A stretch of DNA of 64,000 nt, taken from contig JADFYO010000007.1 in NCBI GenBank assembly GCA_015233015.1, positions 1 through 64,000 on the forward strand. The letters run 5' to 3'. Of this stretch, positions 1-8,405 are shown in pieces. Numbering within the stretch: the stretch's first letter is position 1; every line of letters begins with the position of its first letter. The DNA comes from Nitrospirota bacterium (GTDB lineage Bacteria > Nitrospirota > Thermodesulfovibrionia > Thermodesulfovibrionales > Magnetobacteriaceae). The notes beneath the pieces are model-generated. The model ran no database searches. It was not told the DNA's origin and saw only the letters and a program-made list of their open reading frames with translations. The translations under genes were made by a program, and so were the position numbers.

Positions 1-73
1 ATAAAGTTATCGTTAGTAAGGTTGTCTTGCTCAACGGCATAATTCATAGCCCCGTATTGTAACATGTTACGGG

Positions 74-304
74 TTAAGAATTCTCTTCTATAAACGGGAC
101 AGATTGCCTTTCTCTCTCTGCCTCTATCTCATCGAATAATTGTAGTTGCTCTTCTGATGCTTCAGACGATTTTTCACTCTTTCGGCCAAATAGTTTTGCC
201 TTCAACAGGCGCACCTGTTCCTCAAGTATATGGACATGAACCTGCTGTTCTTTTATTATTTCCTTCAAGACTGTTATGTCTTCAGGAAGTGTCTCTGCTA
301 TCAT
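74..304 (-). pseudogene. tnpC: IS66 transposase TnpC, N-terminal fragment
   Basis: The first 76 residues match the N-terminal leucine-zipper-like segment of IS66 TnpC transposases: a helical run with EEQVRLLKAKLFGRKSEK, followed by an acidic Glu-rich stretch. A full TnpC is about 500 residues, with a zinc finger and a DDE catalytic domain; here a stop codon follows SVPFIEENS and none of that is present. DNA beyond the stop (bases 1-73) is open in another frame but does not read as the expected RKPLP-containing continuation. The gene is therefore truncated or interrupted and the element is unlikely to transpose by itself. Confidence 0.75.
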
Positions 305-349
305 CGGAAATATAATAGCATAACTATTTGTTATTATGCAATATTTAAT

Positions 350-700
350 TCATAATACCGTTCCGTATCTAAGACTTCCATGTGCATTGCTTTGATTGAT
401 TTCAAGACCGTCGAGCAGCCAGTTTAGTTCTCTCATCCCTATCTCCAAACTCTTCTTTGCCGTCTCCGGCCACTTGAAGCGTTCCTTTTCAAGACGCTTC
501 TGCCACAGACAAAATCCGTTTCTGTCCCAATATAATATCTTCACTATGGTGCGTCTTCGATTGCTGAATACAAACAGATACCCTGAAAATGGATCAAGCT
601 CCAACACTCCCTCTACAAGCATCGACAGCCCGTTTATCGATTTCCTCATGTCCGTACTGCCACCGGCTAAATATACACGAATATTCGATGCATACATCAT
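350..700 (-). CDS. tnpB: IS66 accessory protein TnpB
   Basis: A 116-residue protein of the IS66 Orf2/TnpB family, recognised by the N-terminal pattern VYLAGGSTDMRKSINGL, the motif FVFSNRRRTIVKILYWDRNG and the segment LWQKRLEKERF. TnpB is needed for transposition of IS66 elements, but its biochemical role is poorly defined. Its start codon overlaps the tnpA stop by four bases, the usual translationally coupled arrangement. The length is normal and the frame is intact, so only tnpC is damaged in this copy. Confidence 0.9.
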   Translation of the reverse strand: MMYASNIRVYLAGGSTDMRKSINGLSMLVEGVLELDPFSGYLFVFSNRRRTIVKILYWDRNGFCLWQKRLEKERFKWPETAKKSLEIGMRELNWLLDGLEINQSNAHGSLRYGTVL

Positions 701-1020
701 TTCTCCAATGTCTCCAGCAGGTCAAGTGTGGCTGGGTTGAAACCGTCTCTGACTTCTATGCGGTACCGCATACCGAGTATAAGGCTTAGAGAAGGACTTG
801 TCTTAGCCTCCTCTTCAACTATGCGCACCTGATGAAATACGGGATTTGTTGCTGATTTGTCGAATTTCCTCTTCTGATAGGTGAACGCTTTTAGCTTTAA
901 CTCATGCTGCCTACAGTACTCTGCTTGTGTACTTCCACTTGCACGCCATGCCTCTATCTGTCCCTTCCAATTGCCCGATACCTTTGAGACTGATCCCTTC
1001 TTCCCTTTGCTCGTCATCAT
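697..1020 (-). CDS. tnpA: IS66 accessory protein TnpA
   Basis: A 107-residue IS66 Orf1/TnpA-like protein. Residues 15-50 form a helix-turn-helix-like segment with the typical W-x-x-x-I-x-x-W-x-x-S-G-x-T-x-x-x-Y-C motif (GQIEAWRASGSTQAEYCRQ). The tail is the variable region seen in this family. It is the first gene of the element, read leftward from the putative terminal repeat near 1092, and is coupled to tnpB through a four-base overlap. Intact. Confidence 0.85.
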   Translation of the reverse strand: MMTSKGKKGSVSKVSGNWKGQIEAWRASGSTQAEYCRQHELKLKAFTYQKRKFDKSATNPVFHQVRIVEEEAKTSPSLSLILGMRYRIEVRDGFNPATLDLLETLEK

Positions 1021-1185
1021 GAACCTCCTTCTTTCGGCTCATTATGACAGCTAACTTTTCTCTTGTAAAGATGCGGTTTTCTTGACGCTTACAATCATTC
1101 TTGCTCAAACTGGCTCCACTCCGTTAACGGTTTTAGAAATGTATTATACAATATTACAGTTGAATCAGATTAAATATTTTGCCGC

Positions 1186-4100
1186 TTACGCTTGCGGCAA
1201 TCCCATCTCTTCAAACACCTGCCGCGCTAATTGCTCTGCCTGGTTATAGTTGTGTGTCCTTGTGAATAGTTGTTCAAATAATTTTCCCTTGAGGTCTTTT
1301 AAATATCTCTCGTATTCTAAAACTGCATTTATAATTACAGTTGTCTCCCGTGGGATCTTTATAATAAAACTATCCTGCCTTTGGGCATATATAATATATT
1401 TTGCCTCATCAACTGCTGACGCGGTATATTTAAACGCACCGTCTTCGGAGATGACATCTTGTTGGCCCATAAAATAGGAACCGAGTTTTAATGGCTCATT
1501 AGGCAGGGAGATTTCGTTTGCGCCCTTGAGATATTTAAAATCGACAAACCCTTCGGGAAATCGTTTTGCCCCTTGCGGCAGTATCTCATCGACAACGGTT
1601 TCTTTCAATTTTTCAACGTCTCTATAAGTCTTTGCCTGCTTGTTGTTTTTTCTTAATTTAGGCAGCTCAAGTCTCTCTCTCACCAAGCCGGTAATCCCGT
1701 CATACAATGGTTTAAGATATTTCTTCGGATCAAGTCCAAGGGCCAAGAGCATAGCGCTGTCAAGGGATTGCCTGTCTTTCATTTTGACCTCTTCAAAAAT
1801 GGGTTTGATTTCCCGATTCTGAAGAGTTTCAAAACTTTTGTTCTGTTTCGACAGGGAATTAAGTATTTCCTCTTTGGGTGTTAAAATATCTTTCCAATCT
1901 ATGCCTTCAGTCTTAGTTGCCCCATCACCCAGGTTAACCCTGCTTATCAATTCCCTGAATAAAGCAAGCAGTGTTGAGTTCAGATATATGCAAAGGCCAT
2001 AAAATAAATCGTCCTTTTTAGGGAATATCTCAAATAAATTATGGTCAACTTTTATGTTGTCGACATTTAGTGGTGCAAAAAATCTATCGTTTGTAATCAT
2101 TTGAATCAATATCCTGCCGTTTGGTCTCTCCCCCAAGTCATACCAGAGTTTTCGGCCAGAGACCGAGGTTACTTTATTCCATGGTATGCCGTCAGCTGAT
2201 ACTCGTGTTTCACCCCATTGGATATATTTTAGTGCCCCATATTGTTTATTCTTCTTGAGTTCTTTTTTAGTTTTTCCGCAGATGAAAACTTTATACCTAA
2301 CGTCTTCCGATTTCAAGATGATCTTCAATGCCTCTTTAGGTGATTTGATAATCGGCGCTAAAAACTCCTCCTCGATTCCCCAGTGTTTTATCCTATCCTC
2401 ATCAAGGTAAAAAAACTCATTTATTCCTGTTTTACATCCACTTTTTACGTCTGCTACCAGTTCACTCAAGGGTACGAGTTTATCTTTACAATTATCCATT
2501 ATTTCAAAATAGATTGCTGGTGCCCTTAAATACTTCCCCCACTTAACCGTCTTACCGGCTTCTTCTACATCTGTAAGCAGTTGACATTGCTTTATGGCCT
2601 TAATCCTGAAATTATTGTCTTCATACGTAGAGCTGCCATCCAAATGTTTAACTATTTTAGCGGCGTGATGCTTGTAATTGTCTGAACCGGACATCTCTAT
2701 CGTGTTTACCAGCATGTCGATACCATGCCACCTGTCCATAGGAAAATTCATATCCCACGGGAAGAGTTCTTTGAGCCGCTTATTGATTTTTACAAAATTA
2801 ACGTTGTTATCGTTTCTGATTGCGTTGTCTTCGCAACGCTCAAGGATTGTTACTACGGTGTTTACTGAGGCGTCTTCAAACCACGGCTCGCATCTGGATT
2901 CTATCATGGCGATTATCTTAAATTTTTTGAGAAAGAATTTTTGAAGTTCATACCCATACGCAACGTCTAACCACGAATTGGACGTAACAATCCCCATCCT
3001 TCCACCTTCTTTGAGATGTCTTGCCGCGTGAAAAAACAGATACGCATAAATGTCTGCCTTGCTTGAGAGTTTTAACTTTTTTCCTATAAATAACTCAGGG
3101 TAGTCGTTACTCCAATCACAAAAGAGGGCGCTTTCAAGCGATTCCTTATATCCCTCGATTCTTTTTTCTATCAGTTCTTGCCGTATATATGGGAAATTAC
3201 CTACTATGGCATCAAACTGAGGCATCTTTTCATCCATACTGAAATCGGCACCGTGCGGTTTCTTTGGAGGAGGGAACTTGAATGTCGCACCGGTTTTAAC
3301 CTCAAAGAAATCCATTGATGTAATTCGCGGAAAGTTTTCGTAATCCTCTAGGTTTTGTCTGTATAGGTTAATGGTTGCAAGTTCGGCGGGGAAATGGGTA
3401 ATATCTATTCCCCATATCATAGAGAGGAGTTTCTTATGGTCTCTCTCTCCCCAGTTTTTGAGTCTGTCATATGCCCTGATAAGGAATGTACCAGTGCCGC
3501 ATGTAGGGTCCAATACTTTGTCCGACCTTATCCTGACGCAAAAGGCTGTGATAAAATCTACGAGATCTTCGTTGGTGTAATATTGTCCAAGTGTGTGCCT
3601 TTCTTCCTGTGGAATCAGTTTTTCAAAAACGTTTCCCACAACATCCTGCGGCATTTGTGAAAAGTTGTATTTGTTCAGTGCTCCAATGAGATTAATAAGC
3701 GGTTCGACCCCGTTTTGCGGGAAAGACACCTTATCGGAAAAGTCTTCCTCGAACACTGCCTGATAGTCAATCTGTCTGGCAATCTCAAAATATCTCTTCA
3801 ACTCCTTGTCAACATCTAAGGGATTTGTCCCTATTAAGACAAGTTTCGGGATGTCAGAGCGGAAGCGGCGTAACGTCAAATAAAAGAGTATCTTTCCTAA
3901 TAGCCTATAGACTATTTGTCCTGACACCGCTTCATAAAACGCCTGTCCTGCTTCATTAACGGCAATGCCCTGTTTTGCCGCCCACGCAAGCAGTGCCTTA
4001 TTAAATGCGGAGTTTTTTCCAACTTCCGCTCTCAGAGATTCGATAACGTGTGGCCTGATAGACTTTACTGCCTCTGAAAGCTCATGTACGAAGAATGTGG

Positions 4101-4614
4101 AGTCAACATCGCTAAGATGGAGATGTCCCACTCGAAAAATGGTAGAAAGGTCGTATAATATCTCTTTTATCCTTGATTTTAGAAGCGTCTGCGTGGGAAC
4201 AACCCACAAGTCATCAGGTGTGGATATTTGAACAATTGTAGGATAGGTTTTATATCTATGTTCTTTCGACACCTCTTCGGATATTGGCGTCCTCCAAATA
4301 ACAGCGTCTCTCATATTGCATGTTACAAAATAATCGGCGTGCATTGCCCTTGCCTTCTCGACAGCTTTCTTAAGCAGTTCTTTATTGTCAACCAGTGTAG
4401 TTGGAGTTTTTAATTCCCAACCGCAAAATCCTTGATTGGCCTTCCTGTTAAGCCAAAGCTGAACGTCAGGGAATCTTGTCTCGTTTTCTGCGACCTTTAG
4501 AGAATGCTCTGAGGAGGCAACCTCAAATGGATACTCACCGTCTTTCAAAAACTCGTTAAGCCAGGATATTACCCGGCTCATGAATTCCCTTTCGTTTGAT
4601 TTAATGTCTGACAC
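1186..4614 (-). CDS. Type IIG-like restriction-modification protein (nuclease plus N6-adenine methyltransferase)
   Basis: A 1142-residue single-chain protein. Residues 45-75 carry a PD-(D/E)xK-like nuclease signature: FPDVQLWL followed by GWELKTP. The middle holds an N6-adenine methyltransferase: the helical entry LGQYYTNEDLVDF, motif I DPTCGTGTFL (S-adenosylmethionine binding) and motif IV at IVGNFPYIRQ. Motif IV reads NFPY where NPPY is usual. The long C-terminal part is probably the target-recognition domain. This order (nuclease, methylase, specificity) is that of type IIG enzymes, which both cut and methylate. The start is GTG at 4614, three bases after the stop of a guaA remnant, with only a weak ribosome site. 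No separate restriction or specificity gene is adjacent. A solitary phage-defence methylase of the DISARM/BREX type is possible but less likely, because no partner genes are present. Confidence 0.75.
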   Translation of the reverse strand: MSDIKSNEREFMSRVISWLNEFLKDGEYPFEVASSEHSLKVAENETRFPDVQLWLNRKANQGFCGWELKTPTTLVDNKELLKKAVEKARAMHADYFVTCNMRDAVIWRTPISEEVSKEHRYKTYPTIVQISTPDDLWVVPTQTLLKSRIKEILYDLSTIFRVGHLHLSDVDSTFFVHELSEAVKSIRPHVIESLRAEVGKNSAFNKALLAWAAKQGIAVNEAGQAFYEAVSGQIVYRLLGKILFYLTLRRFRSDIPKLVLIGTNPLDVDKELKRYFEIARQIDYQAVFEEDFSDKVSFPQNGVEPLINLIGALNKYNFSQMPQDVVGNVFEKLIPQEERHTLGQYYTNEDLVDFITAFCVRIRSDKVLDPTCGTGTFLIRAYDRLKNWGERDHKKLLSMIWGIDITHFPAELATINLYRQNLEDYENFPRITSMDFFEVKTGATFKFPPPKKPHGADFSMDEKMPQFDAIVGNFPYIRQELIEKRIEGYKESLESALFCDWSNDYPELFIGKKLKLSSKADIYAYLFFHAARHLKEGGRMGIVTSNSWLDVAYGYELQKFFLKKFKIIAMIESRCEPWFEDASVNTVVTILERCEDNAIRNDNNVNFVKINKRLKELFPWDMNFPMDRWHGIDMLVNTIEMSGSDNYKHHAAKIVKHLDGSSTYEDNNFRIKAIKQCQLLTDVEEAGKTVKWGKYLRAPAIYFEIMDNCKDKLVPLSELVADVKSGCKTGINEFFYLDEDRIKHWGIEEEFLAPIIKSPKEALKIILKSEDVRYKVFICGKTKKELKKNKQYGALKYIQWGETRVSADGIPWNKVTSVSGRKLWYDLGERPNGRILIQMITNDRFFAPLNVDNIKVDHNLFEIFPKKDDLFYGLCIYLNSTLLALFRELISRVNLGDGATKTEGIDWKDILTPKEEILNSLSKQNKSFETLQNREIKPIFEEVKMKDRQSLDSAMLLALGLDPKKYLKPLYDGITGLVRERLELPKLRKNNKQAKTYRDVEKLKETVVDEILPQGAKRFPEGFVDFKYLKGANEISLPNEPLKLGSYFMGQQDVISEDGAFKYTASAVDEAKYIIYAQRQDSFIIKIPRETTVIINAVLEYERYLKDLKGKLFEQLFTRTHNYNQAEQLARQVFEEMGLPQA

Positions 4615-4617
4615 AAC

Positions 4618-4842
4618 TCATTCCCATTCGTTTGTGCCCGGGGGCTTGATTGTTGTGTTAAATACTACTCGGGTTACTCTTTTTACCTCGTTTATTATGC
4701 GGTTTGAAATGATAGCAAGCGTCTTGTCTGTTACGCACGTCCAGTCTGCCGTCATGCCGTCTATGCTGTTTACCGCCCTCATGGCGATGTCATAGTCATA
4801 AATTCGCTTGTATGCCATTACGTCCATGGTTATGAGCGGCAA
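4618..4842 (-). pseudogene. guaA: 3' remnant of GMP synthase gene guaA
   Basis: The last ~65 codons read as the extreme C-terminus of glutamine-hydrolysing GMP synthase: RIYDYDIAMRAV, DGMTADW, ISNRIINEV and the terminal KPPGTNEWE, corresponding to the family's RTYDYxIALRAV, DGMTADW, SSRIxNEV and KPPxTIEWE. The other ~440 residues are missing. Conserved positions have changed (EVKRVTRVV for EVPGVNRVV, NTTIKPPGTN for DITSKPPxTI), as expected for a copy no longer under selection. The 3' end of guaA is a known integration site for some mobile elements, so this may be a scar of past integration. The methylase gene starts three bases after its stop codon. Confidence 0.8.
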
Positions 4843-4891
4843 TAGGGATAACGAGGAGCAGACAACTGATCGACACGCTAATTTTCTTCAT
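4796..4891 (-). pseudogene. 5' fragment of a small exported-protein gene (duplicate of the gene at 8406-8693)
   Basis: A 31-codon frame begins MKKISVSISCLLLVIP, a short signal-peptide-like start, and then runs into the guaA fragment in another frame and stops. About 37 bases around its start codon closely match the start of the intact exported-protein gene at 8693 (MKKVSVLIVCLLL), with roughly six differences. It is best read as a broken-off 5' end fused to a broken 3' end of guaA, not as a functional gene. The similarity is visible by eye; no alignment score was computed. Confidence 0.55.
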
Positions 4892-4971
4892 TGGTGGGAG
4901 TATAAATAAATTGTGCTCGCGCTGTCAAATTCCAATTCCTTAATGAGCATGTATCTATCAATATTTGGAAA

Positions 4972-5040
4972 TCACCGACTAACGCATATGACGCCGTCTG
5001 CTGACACGAGTTTAGCGCTTTGGTTCATGATCTGGAGTTT
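4972..5040 (-). pseudogene. 3' remnant of a relA/spoT gene (duplicate of the end of the gene at 9539)
   Basis: Translating leftward gives KLQIMNQSAKLVSADGVICV followed by SR and a stop. The intact Rel protein in this window ends KLQLMNLSSKLMSADGVIGV followed by GR and a stop. Seventeen of the last 23 residues agree and DNA identity is high over about 70 bases, then ceases abruptly at base 5040. This is a partial, diverged duplicate of the rel 3' end with nothing of the gene left upstream. Confidence 0.75.
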
Positions 5041-5168
5041 GTGACAATGTAGCCGCTATTCAGGCAGCCGGTCATGTGCCTTCCTCCCACATCAATTTTC
5101 TGTAATAATTTTACAATATCGGAAATCCTTTTGCAAGGGGTCGCGCTCCCGTTGCTTATCCTGCGGAA
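5041..5168. other. Short non-coding stretch between the gene scar and tonB
   Basis: No reading frame of note. It holds whatever termination signal follows tonB on the leftward strand, but I see no clear hairpin with a T-run. Homology to the rel 3' end stops at its left border. Confidence 0.4.
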
Positions 5169-5918
5169 TTAGTCATCCAGTCTGAACTTAATGGGCATAA
5201 TTATTTCAGCCTTGCATGGTGGTTTGGGATATGGAGAACCACGCCTGATGGTTTCTACTGCGCTATTGTCAAGCACATCATGCCCCGATGTTTCAATGAC
5301 CCTGACATTACTAACGCCACCGTCTTCGTTGACCATAAAGGAAACCTTAACTGTGCCTGTCCATCCCATTTTGCGGGCAGTTGGCGGGTAGGAAAGTTTG
5401 CTGGTTATGGCGCTGCGTATTGCCGCAAAGTGCGCTTTCACGTATATCGTCTCAGGGCTTTCCGTAACGGCAGCCCGCGTGTCCCCATCTGGATTTCCCG
5501 GCGCACCTGCGCTTGGCTCCGGCTCGGCACTCGCCGCAGGCTGTGGTGTGACCGGCGTATCCCGATTATCTGTCAATGTCGTCTGCCGAGGCTCAGGCGC
5601 TGCCTGCATGACAACGGCTTTTTTTACAGGTGCGACCCGTTGTTTGACAGGCCTTGCCGGTGCCGGTTGTTTTACCTCAGCGGTGGACTCTGTCTTGCCG
5701 GCAGTCTGTGCCGGTTGTTTAGCCGCCGGCCTGTCTGAAAGACTAAAATCAATGACTATCGTCTTTTTCTGCGTAGGCGTCGCCTTCATAACCCCAAGTG
5801 CCAGAATAATCACAATAAGGTGTATAGCCAAAGAATAAGCCAATGCCTTGTTTTGATCTGTCATTTCTCCGATACCGCCTGTCGGCTTACCCGCGTAAAC
5901 CCCATCTGCCTCTTCCAT
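5169..5918 (-). CDS. tonB: Energy transducer TonB
   Basis: A TonB-family protein that carries proton-motive energy from the inner membrane to an outer-membrane receptor. From the chosen start (MEEADG, 5918; AGGGG lies eight bases upstream) there is a short cytoplasmic segment, one membrane helix (YSLAIHLIVIILALGVM), a long Pro/Ala/Lys-rich periplasmic linker, and a C-terminal TonB domain containing YPPTARKMGWTGTVKVSF, SGHDVLDNSAVE and the end IMPIKFRLDD. An in-frame ATG further upstream (5966) is possible but its leader lacks a good ribosome site. It follows a TonB-dependent receptor gene by about 100 bases on the same strand, so the two are probably dedicated partners. ExbB and ExbD are not nearby and must come from elsewhere. 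Confidence 0.9.
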   Translation of the reverse strand: MEEADGVYAGKPTGGIGEMTDQNKALAYSLAIHLIVIILALGVMKATPTQKKTIVIDFSLSDRPAAKQPAQTAGKTESTAEVKQPAPARPVKQRVAPVKKAVVMQAAPEPRQTTLTDNRDTPVTPQPAASAEPEPSAGAPGNPDGDTRAAVTESPETIYVKAHFAAIRSAITSKLSYPPTARKMGWTGTVKVSFMVNEDGGVSNVRVIETSGHDVLDNSAVETIRRGSPYPKPPCKAEIIMPIKFRLDD

Positions 5919-6016
5919 ATTCATATCCCCTGTATTGTGGCGGCACCAATGTGCTGTTGCCAACACAGCCTGATGCCGCCTGATTTCATGTCCCGCGCAG
6001 GACGCGGTTGTGCTTC

Positions 6017-8335
6017 TCAGAATTTTGCTGTCATGCCAACGTAGAACGACCGGCCATAGCCGGGCACGGGAACACCCCAGGAAACCGCAGTTCCCGACAT
6101 CGTTGCCCCCTGGCCAGTATATGCCCCGCCCAATGGCATGTCATAAAACTTGTTCAGCAGGTTTTCAATACCGGCATCCAGCCGCAGCATCTTCCATTCA
6201 TAGCTGGCGCGCAGATTAAGCAAGCCGTATGCCGGCGTCGGAACCTCGTTGCGAACCTGTGATACCTCCGTCTTTGCATCTACTAATTGCCCTTCAACCG
6301 TACCTGTTAAGCCGCCAATGTGATGCACTAAGGCCAGTTTTACATTCAGCGGCATGATGTTGTAAAGATGGTCACCCGTGGTCAGGTTCACACCCCTCAC
6401 GAAATTCAACGCTCCGGTAGCTGTGAAACTTCCATAATCGGCCGTTTTCGCTATCAGATAATGGCTGGAGACATCGATGCCGTAGAGATTAGCGGACTGA
6501 TTGACAAACTGAAGATAGACAAAGCCTGTTTGAGCGGTCAGGCTTGCTGTGACGGCGGCGCTGCTGCCACAGACAGACGCCGGGCAGCGGCGGGCATCGA
6601 TGTAATCCTCGATGTAGGTATAGTATGGAGTAACTTTCAGTCCCCATAGCTCCGGGTCATCGGTATGCACATAGGCGGTCATGCTCACTGTATTGGCCAC
6701 TTCCGGCTTCAGGTTGAGATTTCCCACATAGTAGTTTCCATCGCCGGCGAAGTTGACCATTTCCATCGCCATTGAGTTTGTTGACCAGGCGTAACGCTCG
6801 TAAAGATTGGGTGAGCGGGTTTTCCTGGCATAACCGAGCTCGATAGCCGTTGTGGATGTGGGTGTAAAGCGTGTCAGGGCTGTCACGTCAAAGTTGTAGT
6901 CTGTGCGCTGGCGGTCGCTGTTATTGAAGCTGGTGGCAGGATACAGGGGCGCCCCGTTATACATCATGGTGTTGTTGTAGCCCTGTATCGTCCCGGTGTT
7001 CATCATTACGGTATCGCTGCGAACGCCTAACAGGGTTAACCACTGAGGGTCCCAGCGTGCCGACCACTCGGCAAATACATCAATTCTGTCGCGTTGACCG
7101 TTATTAATGTTCCAGAACGTATTCGGCGACATTCCACCGGTTGCGTAACCGGCGGGCAGCACAGACGGCGACGGCGGCCACCAGTCGTCAAGACGGTAAC
7201 GCTGGGCCTCGACGCCTGCTGTGAGATTGTCGTGCTCCGACAGATAGAAGTTCGCTTTGACAAGCGCACCGGCATTATTTCCTCTGGTGTTCATCGGCAT
7301 ACCGGGTGCTAAGATGGTTGCCGCACTCCCATAGTAGTACTGCTTGTCGTTGGCGAAGTCCATCTTGTGCCGGGTAAGTTCGTCATAAACACGGGCCTCC
7401 AAATCGCCCCACTGGAAGCGGCCATTATAGCGCAAGTTATAGTGCTGGCTGAAATTTTCGGTCATATCCATGCGCTGGTTTGCAAATCCCTGATATGGAA
7501 TTTCCTGAATGCCGATATTGAGTTGAAGCAGATTATCCCACTTTTTCAGCGCCATGTCAACCGCATGATTCCATGACAGGTACCTTGATGAGCCGACCAC
7601 ATCGCCATCTAACCAGCCCCTGTCCGATGCCGCATTCCCTGCCGGTTTGAAATCCCGGGCAGCCTTGTAGTCGTCTGATTCGGCCACTGACCCGGAATAA
7701 CGAATACTAACGAAATCGGTGGCGGCACTTGCCGAGAGAGAAGCGCCGAAGGCATTGCCATTGCTGCGATAGTAGCCGCCTATTTGTCCATGGAATAGAG
7801 GGGCTTCGCCGGGCATGGCAAACTCCAGCGCGGCCGAGTTGACTATGATTGAACCAGCGATACTATCGCCGCCCAGACTAACCGGCGTAATCCCTGACGC
7901 AACGGTCACCGTGCCCACATTAGTCGGGTCGATGTATGAAAGCGGTGAATTCATATGATTGGCACAGGCCGAAATCAGGTACATGCCTTCAACCTTGATG
8001 CGTACGCGGTCATCACCCATGCCATGCAGGAAAGGGAGGGAAGTCACCCCGCCGTTTTTCTGCAGACTGACGCCCGGTACGTCTTCAAGCAAGTCAGCCG
8101 TGCTGCTGGTACGCACCCAATTGCCGGCGGTCACATTTAACTGATAGCTCCCCGTAGTAGCTCCCTCCTCCGGTTTTGTGGCGGCATCGCGCTTAGCGCT
8201 CACCACAGCCTCGTCAAGGGTTACCGGGGATGTTTCTTTTACAGCAGTTGTATTGTTGTCAGCTGCCCATAGCGGCATCTCCATTAATTGGAAAATGACC
8301 CCCAAAAGCAGACAGAAAAGCAGTACTCTTCTCAT
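6017..8335 (-). CDS. TonB-dependent outer-membrane receptor, OprC/NosA-like (probable copper uptake)
   Basis: The start at 8335 is preceded by GGAGGAG at good spacing; a longer frame to 8389 has no such site. From there the protein has about 772 residues: a signal peptide (MRRVLLFCLLLGVIFQL... AADN), a plug domain (STADLLEDVPGVSLQKNGG to LGGDSIAGSIIVNS) and a 22-strand-type barrel ending in Phe (VGMTAKF). Two features point to the copper receptors OprC/NosA: a CxxxM motif in the plug (SACANHMNSPLSYI) and a HxM motif in the barrel (TRHKMDFAND), the two elements known to bind copper in OprC. A TonB gene follows and a small exported protein precedes it, so the three form an operon. Receptor class is certain; copper is inferred from these motifs, and other metals or a siderophore are possible. 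Confidence 0.88.
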   Translation of the reverse strand: MRRVLLFCLLLGVIFQLMEMPLWAADNNTTAVKETSPVTLDEAVVSAKRDAATKPEEGATTGSYQLNVTAGNWVRTSSTADLLEDVPGVSLQKNGGVTSLPFLHGMGDDRVRIKVEGMYLISACANHMNSPLSYIDPTNVGTVTVASGITPVSLGGDSIAGSIIVNSAALEFAMPGEAPLFHGQIGGYYRSNGNAFGASLSASAATDFVSIRYSGSVAESDDYKAARDFKPAGNAASDRGWLDGDVVGSSRYLSWNHAVDMALKKWDNLLQLNIGIQEIPYQGFANQRMDMTENFSQHYNLRYNGRFQWGDLEARVYDELTRHKMDFANDKQYYYGSAATILAPGMPMNTRGNNAGALVKANFYLSEHDNLTAGVEAQRYRLDDWWPPSPSVLPAGYATGGMSPNTFWNINNGQRDRIDVFAEWSARWDPQWLTLLGVRSDTVMMNTGTIQGYNNTMMYNGAPLYPATSFNNSDRQRTDYNFDVTALTRFTPTSTTAIELGYARKTRSPNLYERYAWSTNSMAMEMVNFAGDGNYYVGNLNLKPEVANTVSMTAYVHTDDPELWGLKVTPYYTYIEDYIDARRCPASVCGSSAAVTASLTAQTGFVYLQFVNQSANLYGIDVSSHYLIAKTADYGSFTATGALNFVRGVNLTTGDHLYNIMPLNVKLALVHHIGGLTGTVEGQLVDAKTEVSQVRNEVPTPAYGLLNLRASYEWKMLRLDAGIENLLNKFYDMPLGGAYTGQGATMSGTAVSWGVPVPGYGRSFYVGMTAKF

Positions 8336-8405
8336 GATAGCTCCTCCAATCCTTTTTCTGCAGGAGTCCCTAAAGAACTCTCTGCGCAAACCGTGAAACG
8401 ACGGG

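Larger units (their letters stand above)
74..1092 (-). mobile_element. IS66-family insertion sequence, incomplete
   Basis: Three consecutive leftward reading frames have the order of an IS66 element: tnpA, tnpB, then the start of tnpC. The tnpA-side end is probably at base 1092, where the leftward strand begins GTAAGCGTCAAGAAAACC, close to the usual IS66 terminal sequence. The tnpC frame stops after 76 codons, so the element is broken or spliced to other DNA before the window edge, and its other end is not visible. Family assignment is firm from the protein sequences; the exact end is inferred from the terminal motif. Confidence 0.8.

Noticed and set aside
396-740. Rightward frames opposite the IS66 genes
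   Set aside because: They are antisense shadows of tnpB and tnpA.
5398-5838. Rightward 146-residue frame over tonB
   Set aside because: Antisense of the Pro/Ala-rich TonB linker, with no ribosome site.
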